Positions 34,302 to 44,352 of a stretch of 64,000 bases of DNA are shown here, piece by piece. The translations under genes were made by a program, and so were the position numbers. Under the pieces are notes generated by a model. It was not told where the DNA came from and did not search any database. It was given only the letters and a program-made list of their open reading frames with translations. Position 1 is the first letter of the stretch; the number at the start of each line of letters is the position of its first letter. Origin of the DNA: Labilibacter marinus (GTDB lineage: Bacteria; Bacteroidota; Bacteroidia; Bacteroidales; Marinilabiliaceae); contig NZ_LXYE02000052.1 of NCBI RefSeq assembly GCF_001659685.2, positions 18,742-82,741 of the forward strand. Direction: 5' to 3'.

Positions 34302-34988
34302 ATGAATTCAAAACTTACACGTTTATACTTTATATTAAAAGGAAAATATAGTCATATTAAAAGGTCGGCACGAGTACCTAAAAAGTGGTATGGAAACAGA
34401 GGTGGCGGTTTTTATGTGGCACATCGTTTATTAAATCCAGATTCTATAGTGTACTCTTTTGGTGTTGGAGAGGATATTACCTTCGACCGTAAGATGATTG
34501 AAGAGCACGGTTGCAAAGTGTTTGCATTTGACCCTACCCCAAAGTCTATCAATTGGTGCAAAAAACAAGAATTACCTAAGGAATTTTCTTTGAATGAATA
34601 TGGAATAGCTCAAGAGTCGGGTACCATGCAATTTCATCTACCTAAAAACAAAGAACATGTTTCGGGCAGTCTGCATCAGAATAATGCGGTTTCAGATACG
34701 GATATGATTGATGTACAAATGAAGTCATTTATTGATATTACTCAGGAGCTAGGACACACATGCATCGATTTTTTAAAGATGGATATTGAAGGTGCCGAGT
34801 ACGATGTAATTGATGGCGTTTTGAATGCCAACATTGATATTAAACAAATAGCCATTGAGTTTCATGAGCGTTTCTTTGAAGATGGAAAACAAAGAACCAT
34901 TGAGTTAATTGAAAAAATGAAAGCCAAGGATTATCATATATTTGGTATCTCCGATATTTTTGAAGAAGTGTCTTTTATTAAAAAGTAA
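34302..34988 (+). CDS. FkbM-family SAM-dependent methyltransferase
   Basis: The 228-residue cytoplasmic protein has the FkbM pattern: VYSFGVGEDITFDRKMIEEH (SAM site), a VFAFDPTPKSI acidic loop, LNEYGIAQESG, and the catalytic-region IDFLKMDIEGAEYDVIDG. FkbM enzymes O-methylate sugars or small molecules; the target cannot be told from sequence. It starts 7 bases after the hydrolase gene. Start ATG at 34302 gives a normal N terminus without signal peptide. Confidence 0.88.
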   Translation: MNSKLTRLYFILKGKYSHIKRSARVPKKWYGNRGGGFYVAHRLLNPDSIVYSFGVGEDITFDRKMIEEHGCKVFAFDPTPKSINWCKKQELPKEFSLNEYGIAQESGTMQFHLPKNKEHVSGSLHQNNAVSDTDMIDVQMKSFIDITQELGHTCIDFLKMDIEGAEYDVIDGVLNANIDIKQIAIEFHERFFEDGKQRTIELIEKMKAKDYHIFGISDIFEEVSFIKK

Positions 34989-35020
34989 TTGATTTCTCTA
35001 CCTTCCCAAACATCACATTA

Positions 35021-37315
35021 ATGAGGACTCTATTTATTGTTTGCTTACTGTTAATAAAGGTAAGTGTTATGGCTCAGTTATCTACGCACGAACAAAATTA
35101 CCTTTCCGATGCACTTTTTAATAAGGTAAATGAATTACGAGTTAGCAAAAAACTGGAAGTGTTGACTGAGGATAGCAACCTTATTAAAGCTGCTCAACTT
35201 CATTCAAGCTATATGGCTCGGGTAAATCGCCTCTCGCATAAAGAATCATCATCAAAGCTTCGTACGCCAAGTTTACGAGTAAAGAAATTTGCCAGCAATT
35301 TTGAACTCGTAGGAGAAAATATTCTATACGTACAAAATAAGAAGAAGCACCTAAAGGATGATATGATGGATGCTTTGGCTCAAGAAATGTTTACTGGTTG
35401 GAAAGAATCTCCTGGCCATTATGCTAATATGACCCACCCCAATTATGAGTTAGGTGGATTTGGTTTTGCTCGAAGTACGCGAGGGATGTTATATGCCACC
35501 CATGTTATGGCTACTAAAGGAATTGTTATTAACGGACAGAAATCGGATAATGCGTTTGGAGTAAAGCCTGCAGATAACAGCTGTAATAAGTTTCTGCAAT
35601 CGAGGGATAATTTTGTGATTAATATGGGTAACTCATTACAAACCTATGGAAACAAGGTAGAGATGTATTACCATTCCAAAAGTTTGATTGATGAGATGAT
35701 ACCCAATGCCAAAGATGGTATTGCCATTGATTTGGTTACTCGCGACCAGTTTACATGCAAAAGTGAAAATATCATCGACTTTTCTCCTGTGTATGATGGC
35801 GTAATGCTGAAACCTGTTTACAGAGATGAGTTGTTTAAAAATAATACCGCAGAAAGTAAATTTAGATTTATTTCAGAAGTAGGTACCATTCCTGATGAGT
35901 TTCATGAAAAAGACTATAAGCCTAATTTGATATATATTATTAATGGAAAAGTATGTAGATATAATCAACCCATAACTATCCCTCGTGGCCGATATTCTTT
36001 GCAAGAGATAGAACCCCGAATTATGCACTCCAAACAATACCCTTTATTAAAATGGGGCATTGTTAATAGCGAAACCATGTATTTTGATTTTGATAGAGGT
36101 ATGACTTCCCCTGTTAGAGAAAATGAAAGCCTTGCTTTAGAGGGAAAGCTAAAAGAAGTTGAAATAGTTAGTTATAGTTCTATTGAGGGTGATTCTGTTA
36201 AAAACAGCATACTGCAGCAAGAAAGAGCATCCTACATTAAAAACTATTTAAAAGATTTATTCGGTTCTGATAACGTACCGACTACAGTAAAAGCCAAGGA
36301 AAACTGGGAGACGATGGATTTTCAGTTGGAACTTATGGCTTTAAATGATATGCGAAAAAAGAGCCATGAAGAGCTACGAAAATTTGTGAGTATAGATACC
36401 CTTCATAATTGGGACTCTCTTTTGTATATTCAACGCAGGTCATACGCTACCATATTTTACGAAGGCAAGTTAAATCCTTCCGATAGTTTGTATTATCAAC
36501 AGAATTTCCATTCGGGTATCCATAAATCAAACGTTGGTATAAGCAATCGAGCATTGGCCGAAATTTATAAAAACAATAGTCTTCATTTCTATTTGTTCCA
36601 TCCGTCGGAAATGGAATTTATTTTATCTAAACCTGAATTGGTGCAGAATACGGCTGCCATTTTATCTAAAATATATGATTTTGATTTAGAGCAGAGCGTT
36701 TTGTTTTTACGACATTGGCTCAACCATCCAGACGATTTAACCCAAGATGCTAAATACAATTTAAGCATTTTATATTGTCAGGTAGTCTCTTACATATTGC
36801 ACGATTGGGATGTGAGTAACAAAGTGTTTGAGAAAATTGTGAACCCGCATAAAATTGAAGATATCATTAGCGAATTTCAGGGCATCCAGGCTTTTAATCA
36901 ATTGATTTTAAATTATCACTTAACTGCCATAAAGTATTTTGGACAGAATAATGACGCTAAGGGACTAAACTATTCATTCGGTTTCATAGAGAAATATTTT
37001 AAACAAATGGCACTTGATATACAGGATGAAATAGATTTGTGTTTGTTTTATAATAGTTGGAGTCGATATGATTTAACCATTGAAATGCTTTTAAAGCGAT
37101 CTAAGCAAAAGGGATTTAATGAGGAGGCGGCCTTTATTCTAGCTCAAACCAGTATGGCCTATCCATCCCGACTAAAAGAGGAGGAGTTAAATAAGATAAT
37201 GAGTCGCGCATTTCGCTTTAATAAAAAACGTTGGTGCACGTGGGTAGATCTTAATTTTCAGAACTTAAGGTATCCTAAGATGAAAGAAATTTATTGTAAA
37301 GAATGCAACAAGTAA
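35021..37315 (+). CDS. CAP (SCP/PR-1) domain protein with OmpA-like segment
   Basis: The 764-residue product has a signal peptide (1-18, ending VMAQ). Residues about 25-165 are a CAP domain: FNKVNELRVSKKLEVLTED, AQLHSSYMARVNRLSH, GWKESPGHYANMTHPNYELG and the His/Glu positions of the CAP cavity. Near residues 360-430 a peptidoglycan-binding OmpA-like stretch occurs (YFDFDRGMTSP, VEIVSYSSIEGDS, QQERASYIKNYL). The remainder is helical with no recognised domain. It is probably periplasmic or outer-membrane attached and may bind peptidoglycan (inference). It follows the methyltransferase by 32 bases. Confidence 0.75.
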   Translation: MRTLFIVCLLLIKVSVMAQLSTHEQNYLSDALFNKVNELRVSKKLEVLTEDSNLIKAAQLHSSYMARVNRLSHKESSSKLRTPSLRVKKFASNFELVGENILYVQNKKKHLKDDMMDALAQEMFTGWKESPGHYANMTHPNYELGGFGFARSTRGMLYATHVMATKGIVINGQKSDNAFGVKPADNSCNKFLQSRDNFVINMGNSLQTYGNKVEMYYHSKSLIDEMIPNAKDGIAIDLVTRDQFTCKSENIIDFSPVYDGVMLKPVYRDELFKNNTAESKFRFISEVGTIPDEFHEKDYKPNLIYIINGKVCRYNQPITIPRGRYSLQEIEPRIMHSKQYPLLKWGIVNSETMYFDFDRGMTSPVRENESLALEGKLKEVEIVSYSSIEGDSVKNSILQQERASYIKNYLKDLFGSDNVPTTVKAKENWETMDFQLELMALNDMRKKSHEELRKFVSIDTLHNWDSLLYIQRRSYATIFYEGKLNPSDSLYYQQNFHSGIHKSNVGISNRALAEIYKNNSLHFYLFHPSEMEFILSKPELVQNTAAILSKIYDFDLEQSVLFLRHWLNHPDDLTQDAKYNLSILYCQVVSYILHDWDVSNKVFEKIVNPHKIEDIISEFQGIQAFNQLILNYHLTAIKYFGQNNDAKGLNYSFGFIEKYFKQMALDIQDEIDLCLFYNSWSRYDLTIEMLLKRSKQKGFNEEAAFILAQTSMAYPSRLKEEELNKIMSRAFRFNKKRWCTWVDLNFQNLRYPKMKEIYCKECNK

Positions 37316-37400
37316 TATCGCATGAACTAATTTTCATTGCGTTTCAAGTAAACTATCCGTAATTTGCTATCTTCCGAAATTAAAACAGGAATATTAATAT

Positions 37401-39341
37401 ATGATTAAGCGTATTATATCGGTTTTCATCTTGATGTGTTTTTGCGTATTATGTTTTGATCAGAGCGTTTTGTTAAGCGCTACTTCATCACAGGATATCA
37501 CGAATATAAAAAGCAAAAAACGCATTCTTGTTTTGCATGCATACCATCCAGGTTTTCATTGGACGGATAGAATTATGGATGGTATTAAGCAAGGTTTTAA
37601 AGATAGAGATGATGTGCTTTTGTATGTTAATTATATGGATACCAAAACAGTGTCCGACAGTATTTATTTTAAGCAGTATAAAGAGCAATTAAAACATAAA
37701 TATGAAAAGATAAAGTTTGATGCTATTATCTCGTCAGACGATCATGCACTCAACTTTTTAGTTCAATATAAGCAAGAACTCTTCCCCAATGTACCAGTAG
37801 CTTTTTGTGGCATTAACGATTTTGTAGAAGATCGTTTAGTTTTAGAAAAGGATTATACAGGAATCTACGAATCCTATGATATTGAAGGAACTGTAGATAT
37901 GGTTTTACAGAATCATCCAAAAGCAAAAAACATTGCATTTATCTCAGATAGTACCTTATCGGGAATTAAATTCTTAAATAAAATACAACGTGTTAAAAAG
38001 TATGAGGATACTGATTTAAAGATTAGTTACCTCACAAACTTGTCTCCTGAAAAATTAAAGGAGCAATTAAATAGCTTAGCTAAAAACACCGTTGTTATCT
38101 GGTCCATGTATTTACGAATGCCAGATGAAACCGTTTTTTCGCCAGAGGAAAGTATAGATTTAGTAACCAGTTTTACGAGCTTGCCTGTATATTGTGTTTG
38201 GGATGTAGTAGGAATGGGTGTGGTTGGAGGTAAAGTAACAAGTCCGCAATTTCAAGGGCAAGAGTCTGCTCAATTGGTTAGCTCATTTTTAAACGGAACA
38301 AAGGCTAAGGACATTCCGATTAAAAATAGCCCGATGATTTTTAAATTTGACGAGCAACAATTAATCAAATTTAATATTGATAAAGATGTTCTACCTAAAA
38401 ACCGTGTCATCATAAACCAGAATATTTCAGTTTTTGTGACCCATAAGAATACCTTTATGAGTATGGGCGTTGTGTTTGCGGCTCTTGTAGTCGTTATACT
38501 GCTATTACTCTATTCTATTAGACGAAGGAAAGTAGCAGAGGAAAAGCTGCAGGCCAGTTACGACGAATTGATTATAACAGATGAGGTATTGCGAGAAACA
38601 AACCTACTATTGGCAGAAGCAAAGAATAAAGCGGAAAAGAGTGATAAACTAAAATCCGTTTTCTTGGCAAACCTAAGTCACGAAATTAGAACGCCCATGA
38701 ACGGCATTATGGGATTTGCGGATTTATTAAAGCATGAAAACCTACCACAACCGTTGCAGCAAGAATATATTCAAGTAGTTGAAAATAGTGGAAAACGAAT
38801 GCTCTCTATTATAGAAGAGTTGGTAGATATTTCAAAGATTGAGGCTGGGCTGGTAGAGGTGCATGCTAAGGCAGTTAAATTAAATCAGATTCTGGATGGC
38901 ATCTTCAATTTTTTTCATTTAACCGCCAAAAGTAAGAAGCTGGAATTTAACCTGCATAAAGGCTTAAACGACTTGGAGGCACATATATTAATGGATACGG
39001 TTAAGGTGGAGCAGATTTTAATGAATCTGATAAAAAATGCCATGAAGTTTACTAAAGAGGGCGGGGTTAAATTTGGCTACGACATGGATGATGCTAAATT
39101 GATGTTTTATGTAACGGATACTGGTATAGGTATTAGTGAGGAGGCGATGAAAGTTATTTTTGAACGCTTCCGAAAAGTAGAAGATCACACCTTAGCTTAT
39201 GAGGAAGGAATAGGTTTGGGCTTAGCTATTTCAAAATCGTTTGTAGAAATGATGGGTGGTAAAATATGGCTTGAATCGCAGTCTGACGTTGGTACTACAT
39301 TTTACTTTCAATTGCCATATGTTCCTGCAATTGCTCATTAG
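37401..39341 (+). CDS. Sensor histidine kinase with periplasmic ABC-substrate-binding-like domain
   Basis: This 646-residue membrane kinase begins with a signal peptide or first helix, then an ABC_sub_bind-like sensor (about 40-340: KRILVLHAYHPGFHWTDRI, DAIISSDDHALNFLVQY, NVPVAFCGINDF). One transmembrane helix follows (about 350-372), then a short coil and HisKA with the phospho-His in FLANLSHEIRTPMNG (about 424). HATPase boxes follow: VEQILMNLIKNAMKFT, DTGIGIS, GLGLAISKSFVEMMGG. There is no receiver or output domain, so a separate response regulator is needed; none is adjacent. The ligand is likely a small molecule (inference). Confidence 0.9.
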   Translation: MIKRIISVFILMCFCVLCFDQSVLLSATSSQDITNIKSKKRILVLHAYHPGFHWTDRIMDGIKQGFKDRDDVLLYVNYMDTKTVSDSIYFKQYKEQLKHKYEKIKFDAIISSDDHALNFLVQYKQELFPNVPVAFCGINDFVEDRLVLEKDYTGIYESYDIEGTVDMVLQNHPKAKNIAFISDSTLSGIKFLNKIQRVKKYEDTDLKISYLTNLSPEKLKEQLNSLAKNTVVIWSMYLRMPDETVFSPEESIDLVTSFTSLPVYCVWDVVGMGVVGGKVTSPQFQGQESAQLVSSFLNGTKAKDIPIKNSPMIFKFDEQQLIKFNIDKDVLPKNRVIINQNISVFVTHKNTFMSMGVVFAALVVVILLLLYSIRRRKVAEEKLQASYDELIITDEVLRETNLLLAEAKNKAEKSDKLKSVFLANLSHEIRTPMNGIMGFADLLKHENLPQPLQQEYIQVVENSGKRMLSIIEELVDISKIEAGLVEVHAKAVKLNQILDGIFNFFHLTAKSKKLEFNLHKGLNDLEAHILMDTVKVEQILMNLIKNAMKFTKEGGVKFGYDMDDAKLMFYVTDTGIGISEEAMKVIFERFRKVEDHTLAYEEGIGLGLAISKSFVEMMGGKIWLESQSDVGTTFYFQLPYVPAIAH

Positions 39342-39364
39342 CTAAGTATATTCTTATACCTTTG
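39331..39364 (+). promoter_or_regulatory. Bacteroidota-type promoter of AEC transporter gene
   Basis: A -7 element TACCTTTG (39357-39364) and a -33 TTG (39331-39333) are 23 bases apart. The promoter overlaps the 3' end of the kinase gene, so the transporter is transcribed on its own, 21 bases before its ATG. Confidence 0.65.
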
Positions 39365-39384
39365 CAGGGCAAAAAGGTAATTTC

Positions 39385-40344
39385 ATGTTTCAAACTTTAT
39401 TTTTAAATGTTTTTACGGTTTTCCTGATGATCATCCCAGGTTATCTTCTCATTCGTAAAAATATTATTAGCGAGGCTACACTTAAAGATCTTAGTCAGAT
39501 TATTATTAAGGTGTTGTACCCTGCGCTAATTTTTAGTTCTATTACCAAAGGGTATAGTATTGAAAAAGTGCTTGAGTCGTGGCAATTACCTGTGTCTGTT
39601 TTTATTTTATGTGTTATTGGTTATGTGGTAGGGCTGATATTCTTAGGTTTCTTTAAGCACAAAGATTTACAAAGGCGTAAGGCTATTTTGTTTCAGATGA
39701 CCATCAATAATTTTTCGTTTTTACCTTTGGCTATAATAGCCAAGTTATACGACGAGCAACATATGGCTGCACTGATATTATCTACCTTGGGTGCAGAAAT
39801 TTCGGTATGGACCATTGGTATGTCTATCCTAAACAAAAAGGAGGAAGGTTTTAAGCTCGAAAACTTGAAACACCTTTTATCTCCTCCCTTAATTAGTATT
39901 TACTTTTCTTTAGTAGTGTTATTAATATTGCATTATTTTAATCTCACCTTACCTGAAGTATTAGAGAAAAGTGTATTTATTAATTACACCCAAAAAACCA
40001 TTTACCAATTAGGACAGGCTGCTATTCCTATTTCTTTAATTATGGTAGGTGGACGAATGGGCAAAATAAAGTTTAAGGAGTTATTGCAGGTTGACTACTG
40101 GTCGGTGATGTTATTTCGCCTTTTGATTATTCCCTTATTAGGAGTAGTTATTCTCCAATATTTGTTTCCATCCCATCCGTATTTAAACGTCATGTTAATT
40201 GTTGCTGTAATGCCCAACTCTATATCTAGCTTAGTATTGGGTGAGCTATACGGAGCCGATCAAAAACTCATGAGCGGTACTGTTTTACTATCTCATCTTA
40301 TCTCTTTAATAACCATACCGCTTTGGTTATTGTTTTTGTTGTGA
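39385..40344 (+). CDS. AEC (auxin efflux carrier) family transporter
   Basis: The 319-residue integral membrane protein has about ten hydrophobic segments with the family signatures FLMIIPGYLLIRKNIISEA (first helix), TINNFSFLPLAIIAKLYDE and PNSISSLVLGELYGADQ. AEC carriers move organic anions such as malate or other carboxylates. The substrate cannot be told. It has its own promoter overlapping the upstream kinase gene. A weak stem (40376-40405) follows. Confidence 0.9.
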   Translation: MFQTLFLNVFTVFLMIIPGYLLIRKNIISEATLKDLSQIIIKVLYPALIFSSITKGYSIEKVLESWQLPVSVFILCVIGYVVGLIFLGFFKHKDLQRRKAILFQMTINNFSFLPLAIIAKLYDEQHMAALILSTLGAEISVWTIGMSILNKKEEGFKLENLKHLLSPPLISIYFSLVVLLILHYFNLTLPEVLEKSVFINYTQKTIYQLGQAAIPISLIMVGGRMGKIKFKELLQVDYWSVMLFRLLIIPLLGVVILQYLFPSHPYLNVMLIVAVMPNSISSLVLGELYGADQKLMSGTVLLSHLISLITIPLWLLFLL

Positions 40345-40375
40345 TATACGAACATAGTGTAAATATACATGCAGA

Positions 40376-40405
40376 CTTCCCCTTGCTCATAAAAACAAAG
40401 GGAAG
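40376..40405. terminator. Weak stem-loop between convergent genes
   Basis: Arms CTTCCCCTTG/CAAAGGGAAG pair at 9 of 10 positions around a 10-base loop. It lies between the AEC gene (plus) and the sulfatase (minus); no long T-run follows, so termination is uncertain. Confidence 0.45.
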
Positions 40406-40491
40406 CCTATTTAGGATATAGTTTTTTCGTGTTCAGTATCTAGGAAGTATCACGATTAGCGTTTCGTCCTTCTCCATAAGCACCAAAACGC

Positions 40492-42447
40492 TTAAATCTT
40501 AATCACTTTCTCAATCGTTAAATTATCATCGGCTTTAACTTTTAAAATGTACATGCCGCTTTTGAGTTCAGTAGCATCAACGCTTGTTTCTTGCACATAA
40601 GACGATTCTATCTTTTTAATTAATTTACCTGAAGTAGTATAAAGAGAAAGCTCCAAGTTATTGATGGAAGTATCAAATGTAATATGAAAGCTATCGTTAC
40701 TTGGGTTTGGATAAATGTGGTATAAAGAAGTAATAATGTCTTCAACATCTAAAGTAGGGTCGTTATAGGTATTGTGGAAACCTGGGAAAATAGGATCGGC
40801 AGTATTACCGGCTAAATCTTCGCCAAACCAATGTATACGATGTGGATGACCATCACCACGATCATGATCGAACCAAGCAGGTTTTACATCTGCAAATTCT
40901 CTTACCCAATCAGCACCTTTGCGCTCAAGTTCGGCAATAATAGCATCGGCAGTTGTATTATCCACCACACCAGTCAACTGTTGTTCTGGGTTCACATCTA
41001 CGTGGTATAATTTCCATTGGCCATTTCCGCCTTTGCGCACAATACGGTATGGGTACGAAATGATAGCAGCATTATGAAAACCGTTTTGAGGACGTAACAC
41101 ATGTAATACTTCTCCAGGACGAGCATCTTCACCTGCAATCATCTTATCCATAAAGTTTACCCCATCAATGGTTTTAGTTGCAGGAACTGTTCCTCCAGCC
41201 AAACTCACCAAAGTAGGGTATAAATCCATTGAGCTTATTTGATAAGGATAATGAGCTTGTTCCGTTATTTTATTGGGCCAATGTACAAAGAATGGAACTC
41301 TATGTCCACCTTCATCAACACTTCCTTTTAAAGCTGCAAGTGGATAGTTAACTGCGCCTTTACTATAAGTATAACCACCGTTATCACTAAAAAATACGAT
41401 AACTGTATTATCCATTTCGCCAGTTTCGTTTAGCTTAGCCACTATTCTTCCTATGTTGGTATCCATGTTGGTCACCATGGTAGCGTAGGTAATACGAGCA
41501 TCTACAAACTTATCAATGAGAGCTTGCTTTTTAACCGGATCGGTTTCTTTAGTCACTGGGGTAGATGCTGTAATGTAAGTACTGTTTCTAATCAAGCTCT
41601 CAAAGTTTGGGTTAGCTAATTTAAAAGCGTCAATCTCTTCTTGAGGAGCCTCTAGAGGTGTATGTGGCGCATTGTATGCCAAGTACATCATAAAAGGATC
41701 GGCATCGGCAGCTTTCCTGTTGATAAAATCAATGGCTTCATCTGTTAATATATCCGTTAGGTATTCATCCAAAGCAAACTCTTTTCTATCTACGTATTCT
41801 CGGTTTCTTTGCAAAGGATCTTGGTATTCGTTTTTTACTGTTCCTTTGGCGGTATTCCATTGATTCGGGTCGTTATATTGGACGGCGTGATTCGCGTTGC
41901 TGTTACTCCACTTGTACCAGATATTATCGTATTCACTTTGAAAATACGCCTTGCCACCACCTAAGAACCCAAAAAACTCGTCAAAACCTCTATCCATTGG
42001 TTGATATTTTCCTTCTTCAAAACCTAGGTGCCATTTGCCAAATGCAGCGGTATTATAACCTGTTTCATCAATTAAAGTAGAAAAGTAAGTTTCGCTTACA
42101 GGTATGCCTTTATCGTCGGTAATATCGTTAGGTAAGTTATATTGAGCACCAATTCTATGCGGATACATTCCTGTCATAATAGCTGCTCTACTGGGGCCAC
42201 AAAAAGGGTGTGCCACATGCGCATTGCTACAAATTATACTATAATCTGCCAAAGCATCCAGATGCGGTGTAGGAATTACTCCTCTATCTTCGGGATAGCT
42301 GGCGTCGCGGTTAAAACCTACATCAGCATAACCTAAATCGTCGGCTAAAATTATTAAAATGTTAGGGCGTGTTCCAGCCGTTTGTGCTGTCGTCAGCGTA
42401 ATGGCTGACATCAACAATACAATGAATGTGCTTAATTTTAGATTCAT
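40492..42447 (-). CDS. Secreted sulfatase with T9SS sorting domain
   Basis: The 651-residue product has a signal peptide (1-22, ending TTAQ), the family start PNILIILADDLGYADVGFN with metal Asp pair, and the active-site motif CGPSR (Cys83 in HPFCGPSRAAIMTG), which is converted to formylglycine by a maturation enzyme. The metal and substrate residues DNGGYTYSKG and GKWHLGFEEG are present. The last 80 residues form a T9SS type A sorting domain (YHIYPNPSNDSFHITF, LYTTSGKLIKKI, LKSGMYILKV). It desulfates an exported polysaccharide or glycan. The Cys-type maturase gene is not in the window. No SusCD neighbours are seen. Confidence 0.93.
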   Translation of the reverse strand: MNLKLSTFIVLLMSAITLTTAQTAGTRPNILIILADDLGYADVGFNRDASYPEDRGVIPTPHLDALADYSIICSNAHVAHPFCGPSRAAIMTGMYPHRIGAQYNLPNDITDDKGIPVSETYFSTLIDETGYNTAAFGKWHLGFEEGKYQPMDRGFDEFFGFLGGGKAYFQSEYDNIWYKWSNSNANHAVQYNDPNQWNTAKGTVKNEYQDPLQRNREYVDRKEFALDEYLTDILTDEAIDFINRKAADADPFMMYLAYNAPHTPLEAPQEEIDAFKLANPNFESLIRNSTYITASTPVTKETDPVKKQALIDKFVDARITYATMVTNMDTNIGRIVAKLNETGEMDNTVIVFFSDNGGYTYSKGAVNYPLAALKGSVDEGGHRVPFFVHWPNKITEQAHYPYQISSMDLYPTLVSLAGGTVPATKTIDGVNFMDKMIAGEDARPGEVLHVLRPQNGFHNAAIISYPYRIVRKGGNGQWKLYHVDVNPEQQLTGVVDNTTADAIIAELERKGADWVREFADVKPAWFDHDRGDGHPHRIHWFGEDLAGNTADPIFPGFHNTYNDPTLDVEDIITSLYHIYPNPSNDSFHITFDTSINNLELSLYTTSGKLIKKIESSYVQETSVDATELKSGMYILKVKADDNLTIEKVIKI

Positions 42448-42699
42448 AGGAATTGAAATTTCAAGAAATGTTTTCCAAATGTTTTTTACCGCTACAATAA
42501 TAGCGCATAAGCAAATGGATAATATCCTGAAACTTACCTGGTCAATCCACTATTTTACCCTTTGTTGTTTTGTTAAGTAGGGTGAGGTAGGGATGTTTTA
42601 TAGTTGAGTTGGGGTATCGAGGGCGGTATTTTTTAGTGATTAATGCAAATCAAGCGTTGAGTGTACGAAAAGAGAAAAATTGCACAATTACGTGTTTCT

Positions 42700-43509
42700 T
42701 CAATTAAAATAATCCGAAAAAGGTTCTTCATTTGTAAAAAATTGCTTGGGTGACATACCTGATAAGGATTTAAAATCATTAATCATATGTGATTGATCGA
42801 AATATCCGCACTGATGGGCAATTTCGGTCAGGCTTAAATTTTTGTTTTTTGATTTTATGTGAATGGCATTTTGGAAACGAACGATTTTTTTAAACTGCTT
42901 TGGCGAGCTTCCTATTATATCGGAGAAGGTACGTTCAAATTGCTTTCTGCTTAAAAAAGTCTGTTCAGCCAATTCGTTAATCTCCACCAGGCCTTTAGTT
43001 TTATTAATTTCGTTAACTACATATCTAATTCTATCGTATTTGTACTCTCTCTCTTTTTGCTGTAGTCGTTTGATTAAGAATTTTTCGGCCACTGCAATTT
43101 GACCTTTAAATGTTGGTGCTGCATATAACTCATCTTCTAATTGATTTACTACCTCTTTCATTACATCCTTTAATGGTACGCTTTGGTTAAAAAGCGCCTT
43201 AATAGGAAGGTTTAAAAACATTGATAACCCTTGGGGCAGAAAGTAAATGGCAAAAAGAGACAAGCGACCGACTATTTTTAAATCGTGATGTGTTTTGAGC
43301 TGACCTGTGATAATTACATTTTCGGTAATTGATTTTTTGTGGTCGCTGGCCTCAGGTCTGTCGTTTAAATAAAAGATGAGTTCAAATAAACCGCTGGGCA
43401 CAATGCGTTGAATATGTGATTCCCCTGTTACAACATTACTATCTAAACTCCAATACTGCTTAACGTATTGAGAGAGATATGGAGATGGTTTAGAGATGTT
43501 GTATTGCAT
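42700..43509 (-). CDS. AraC-family transcriptional regulator
   Basis: This 269-residue one-domain regulator carries an N-terminal ligand-binding half of the type seen in DUF6597 proteins (PSPYLSQYVKQYWSLDS) and a C-terminal double helix-turn-helix (about 170-265: ELAEQTFLSRKQFERTFSDI and LTEIAHQCGYFDQSHMINDF, ending MSPKQFF). Target genes are unknown. It is followed, after 43,806, by an unrelated VOC gene and preceded by the sulfatase on the same strand; it might control either (inference). Confidence 0.9.
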   Translation of the reverse strand: MQYNISKPSPYLSQYVKQYWSLDSNVVTGESHIQRIVPSGLFELIFYLNDRPEASDHKKSITENVIITGQLKTHHDLKIVGRLSLFAIYFLPQGLSMFLNLPIKALFNQSVPLKDVMKEVVNQLEDELYAAPTFKGQIAVAEKFLIKRLQQKEREYKYDRIRYVVNEINKTKGLVEINELAEQTFLSRKQFERTFSDIIGSSPKQFKKIVRFQNAIHIKSKNKNLSLTEIAHQCGYFDQSHMINDFKSLSGMSPKQFFTNEEPFSDYFN

Positions 43510-43805
43510 GGCGAATTAAATATGAATTACAAATTTAATGATTTTGATATAACGCGGTATTCGTAAAGCTTAATGCAGCAAGGTAAATGTATTTAACCAT
43601 GAAAGCTTGCAGATCGATTTTTCGACATCACTAAGCTAGCTTCGGCCCATTAAAAATTAAGAACTAGTGGGTAAGCGGTGGGCTTCTTTGTTTACCTTTC
43701 TTCGGCTATAGGAAGAAAGTAAAAGCAAGCAAAGTTTGACTTTTACTTTCTTAAAATAATGTTTTTATGGCAGGCATAACCAAGTGTTGACTTTAAAGGC
43801 AAACA

Positions 43806-44165
43806 CTAGGCATTACCATAAAGGCCAACCCGGTTTCCTTCGCTATCTATAAAGATGGCAAAGTAGCCACGACCTTCAGCTTCAATTTTAGTTTTACCTT
43901 GAATAATACTGCCACCATGATCACTTATTCGTTGTAATGCTCTGTCCATATCATCTTCAACATTAAAACTGACCAAAGCCCCGTTTTTACTGGGCTTAAA
44001 GTTAGGTGCATAAGAAATAGCGCCCTCACCACCAGGAAAGCAAGCCATCTTTTCCTGTTCGCATTCAACAACTTGAAGATCTACCTTTAACACTTTGCTA
44101 TAAAAACTTACTGCCTGATTAAAGTTTACGCAAGGGATTTCGACCCACGAAATTAGTTTTGTCAT
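43806..44165 (-). CDS. VOC-family (glyoxalase-like) protein
   Basis: This 119-residue cytoplasmic protein has the two beta-alpha-beta-beta-beta modules of the vicinal-oxygen-chelate fold: ISWVEIPCVNFNQAVSFYSK (about 5-24), FPGGEGAISYAP, then GGSIIQGKTKIEAEGRGYFA and IFIDSEGNRVGLY. Metal positions are partly conserved (Glu8 region, Glu in ID-SEGN). It may act on small thiols or antibiotics, but the substrate is unclear. Confidence 0.88.
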   Translation of the reverse strand: MTKLISWVEIPCVNFNQAVSFYSKVLKVDLQVVECEQEKMACFPGGEGAISYAPNFKPSKNGALVSFNVEDDMDRALQRISDHGGSIIQGKTKIEAEGRGYFAIFIDSEGNRVGLYGNA

Positions 44166-44352
44166 TGCATCGTTTATTAAGTGAATAATTAATAATACAA
44201 ATGTATGGCGAGCTCACTTCCTAAAATTGTAGAATTGCGACATTGTTAAGAATATAGGATAGGAAAGAGCTATTCAATTTGTCATGATGTGGCCTGGTAT
44301 TTTCCTGTTTATATCTTTACACTTGCACCTTTTTACATGTCCTCAGTTTGTC

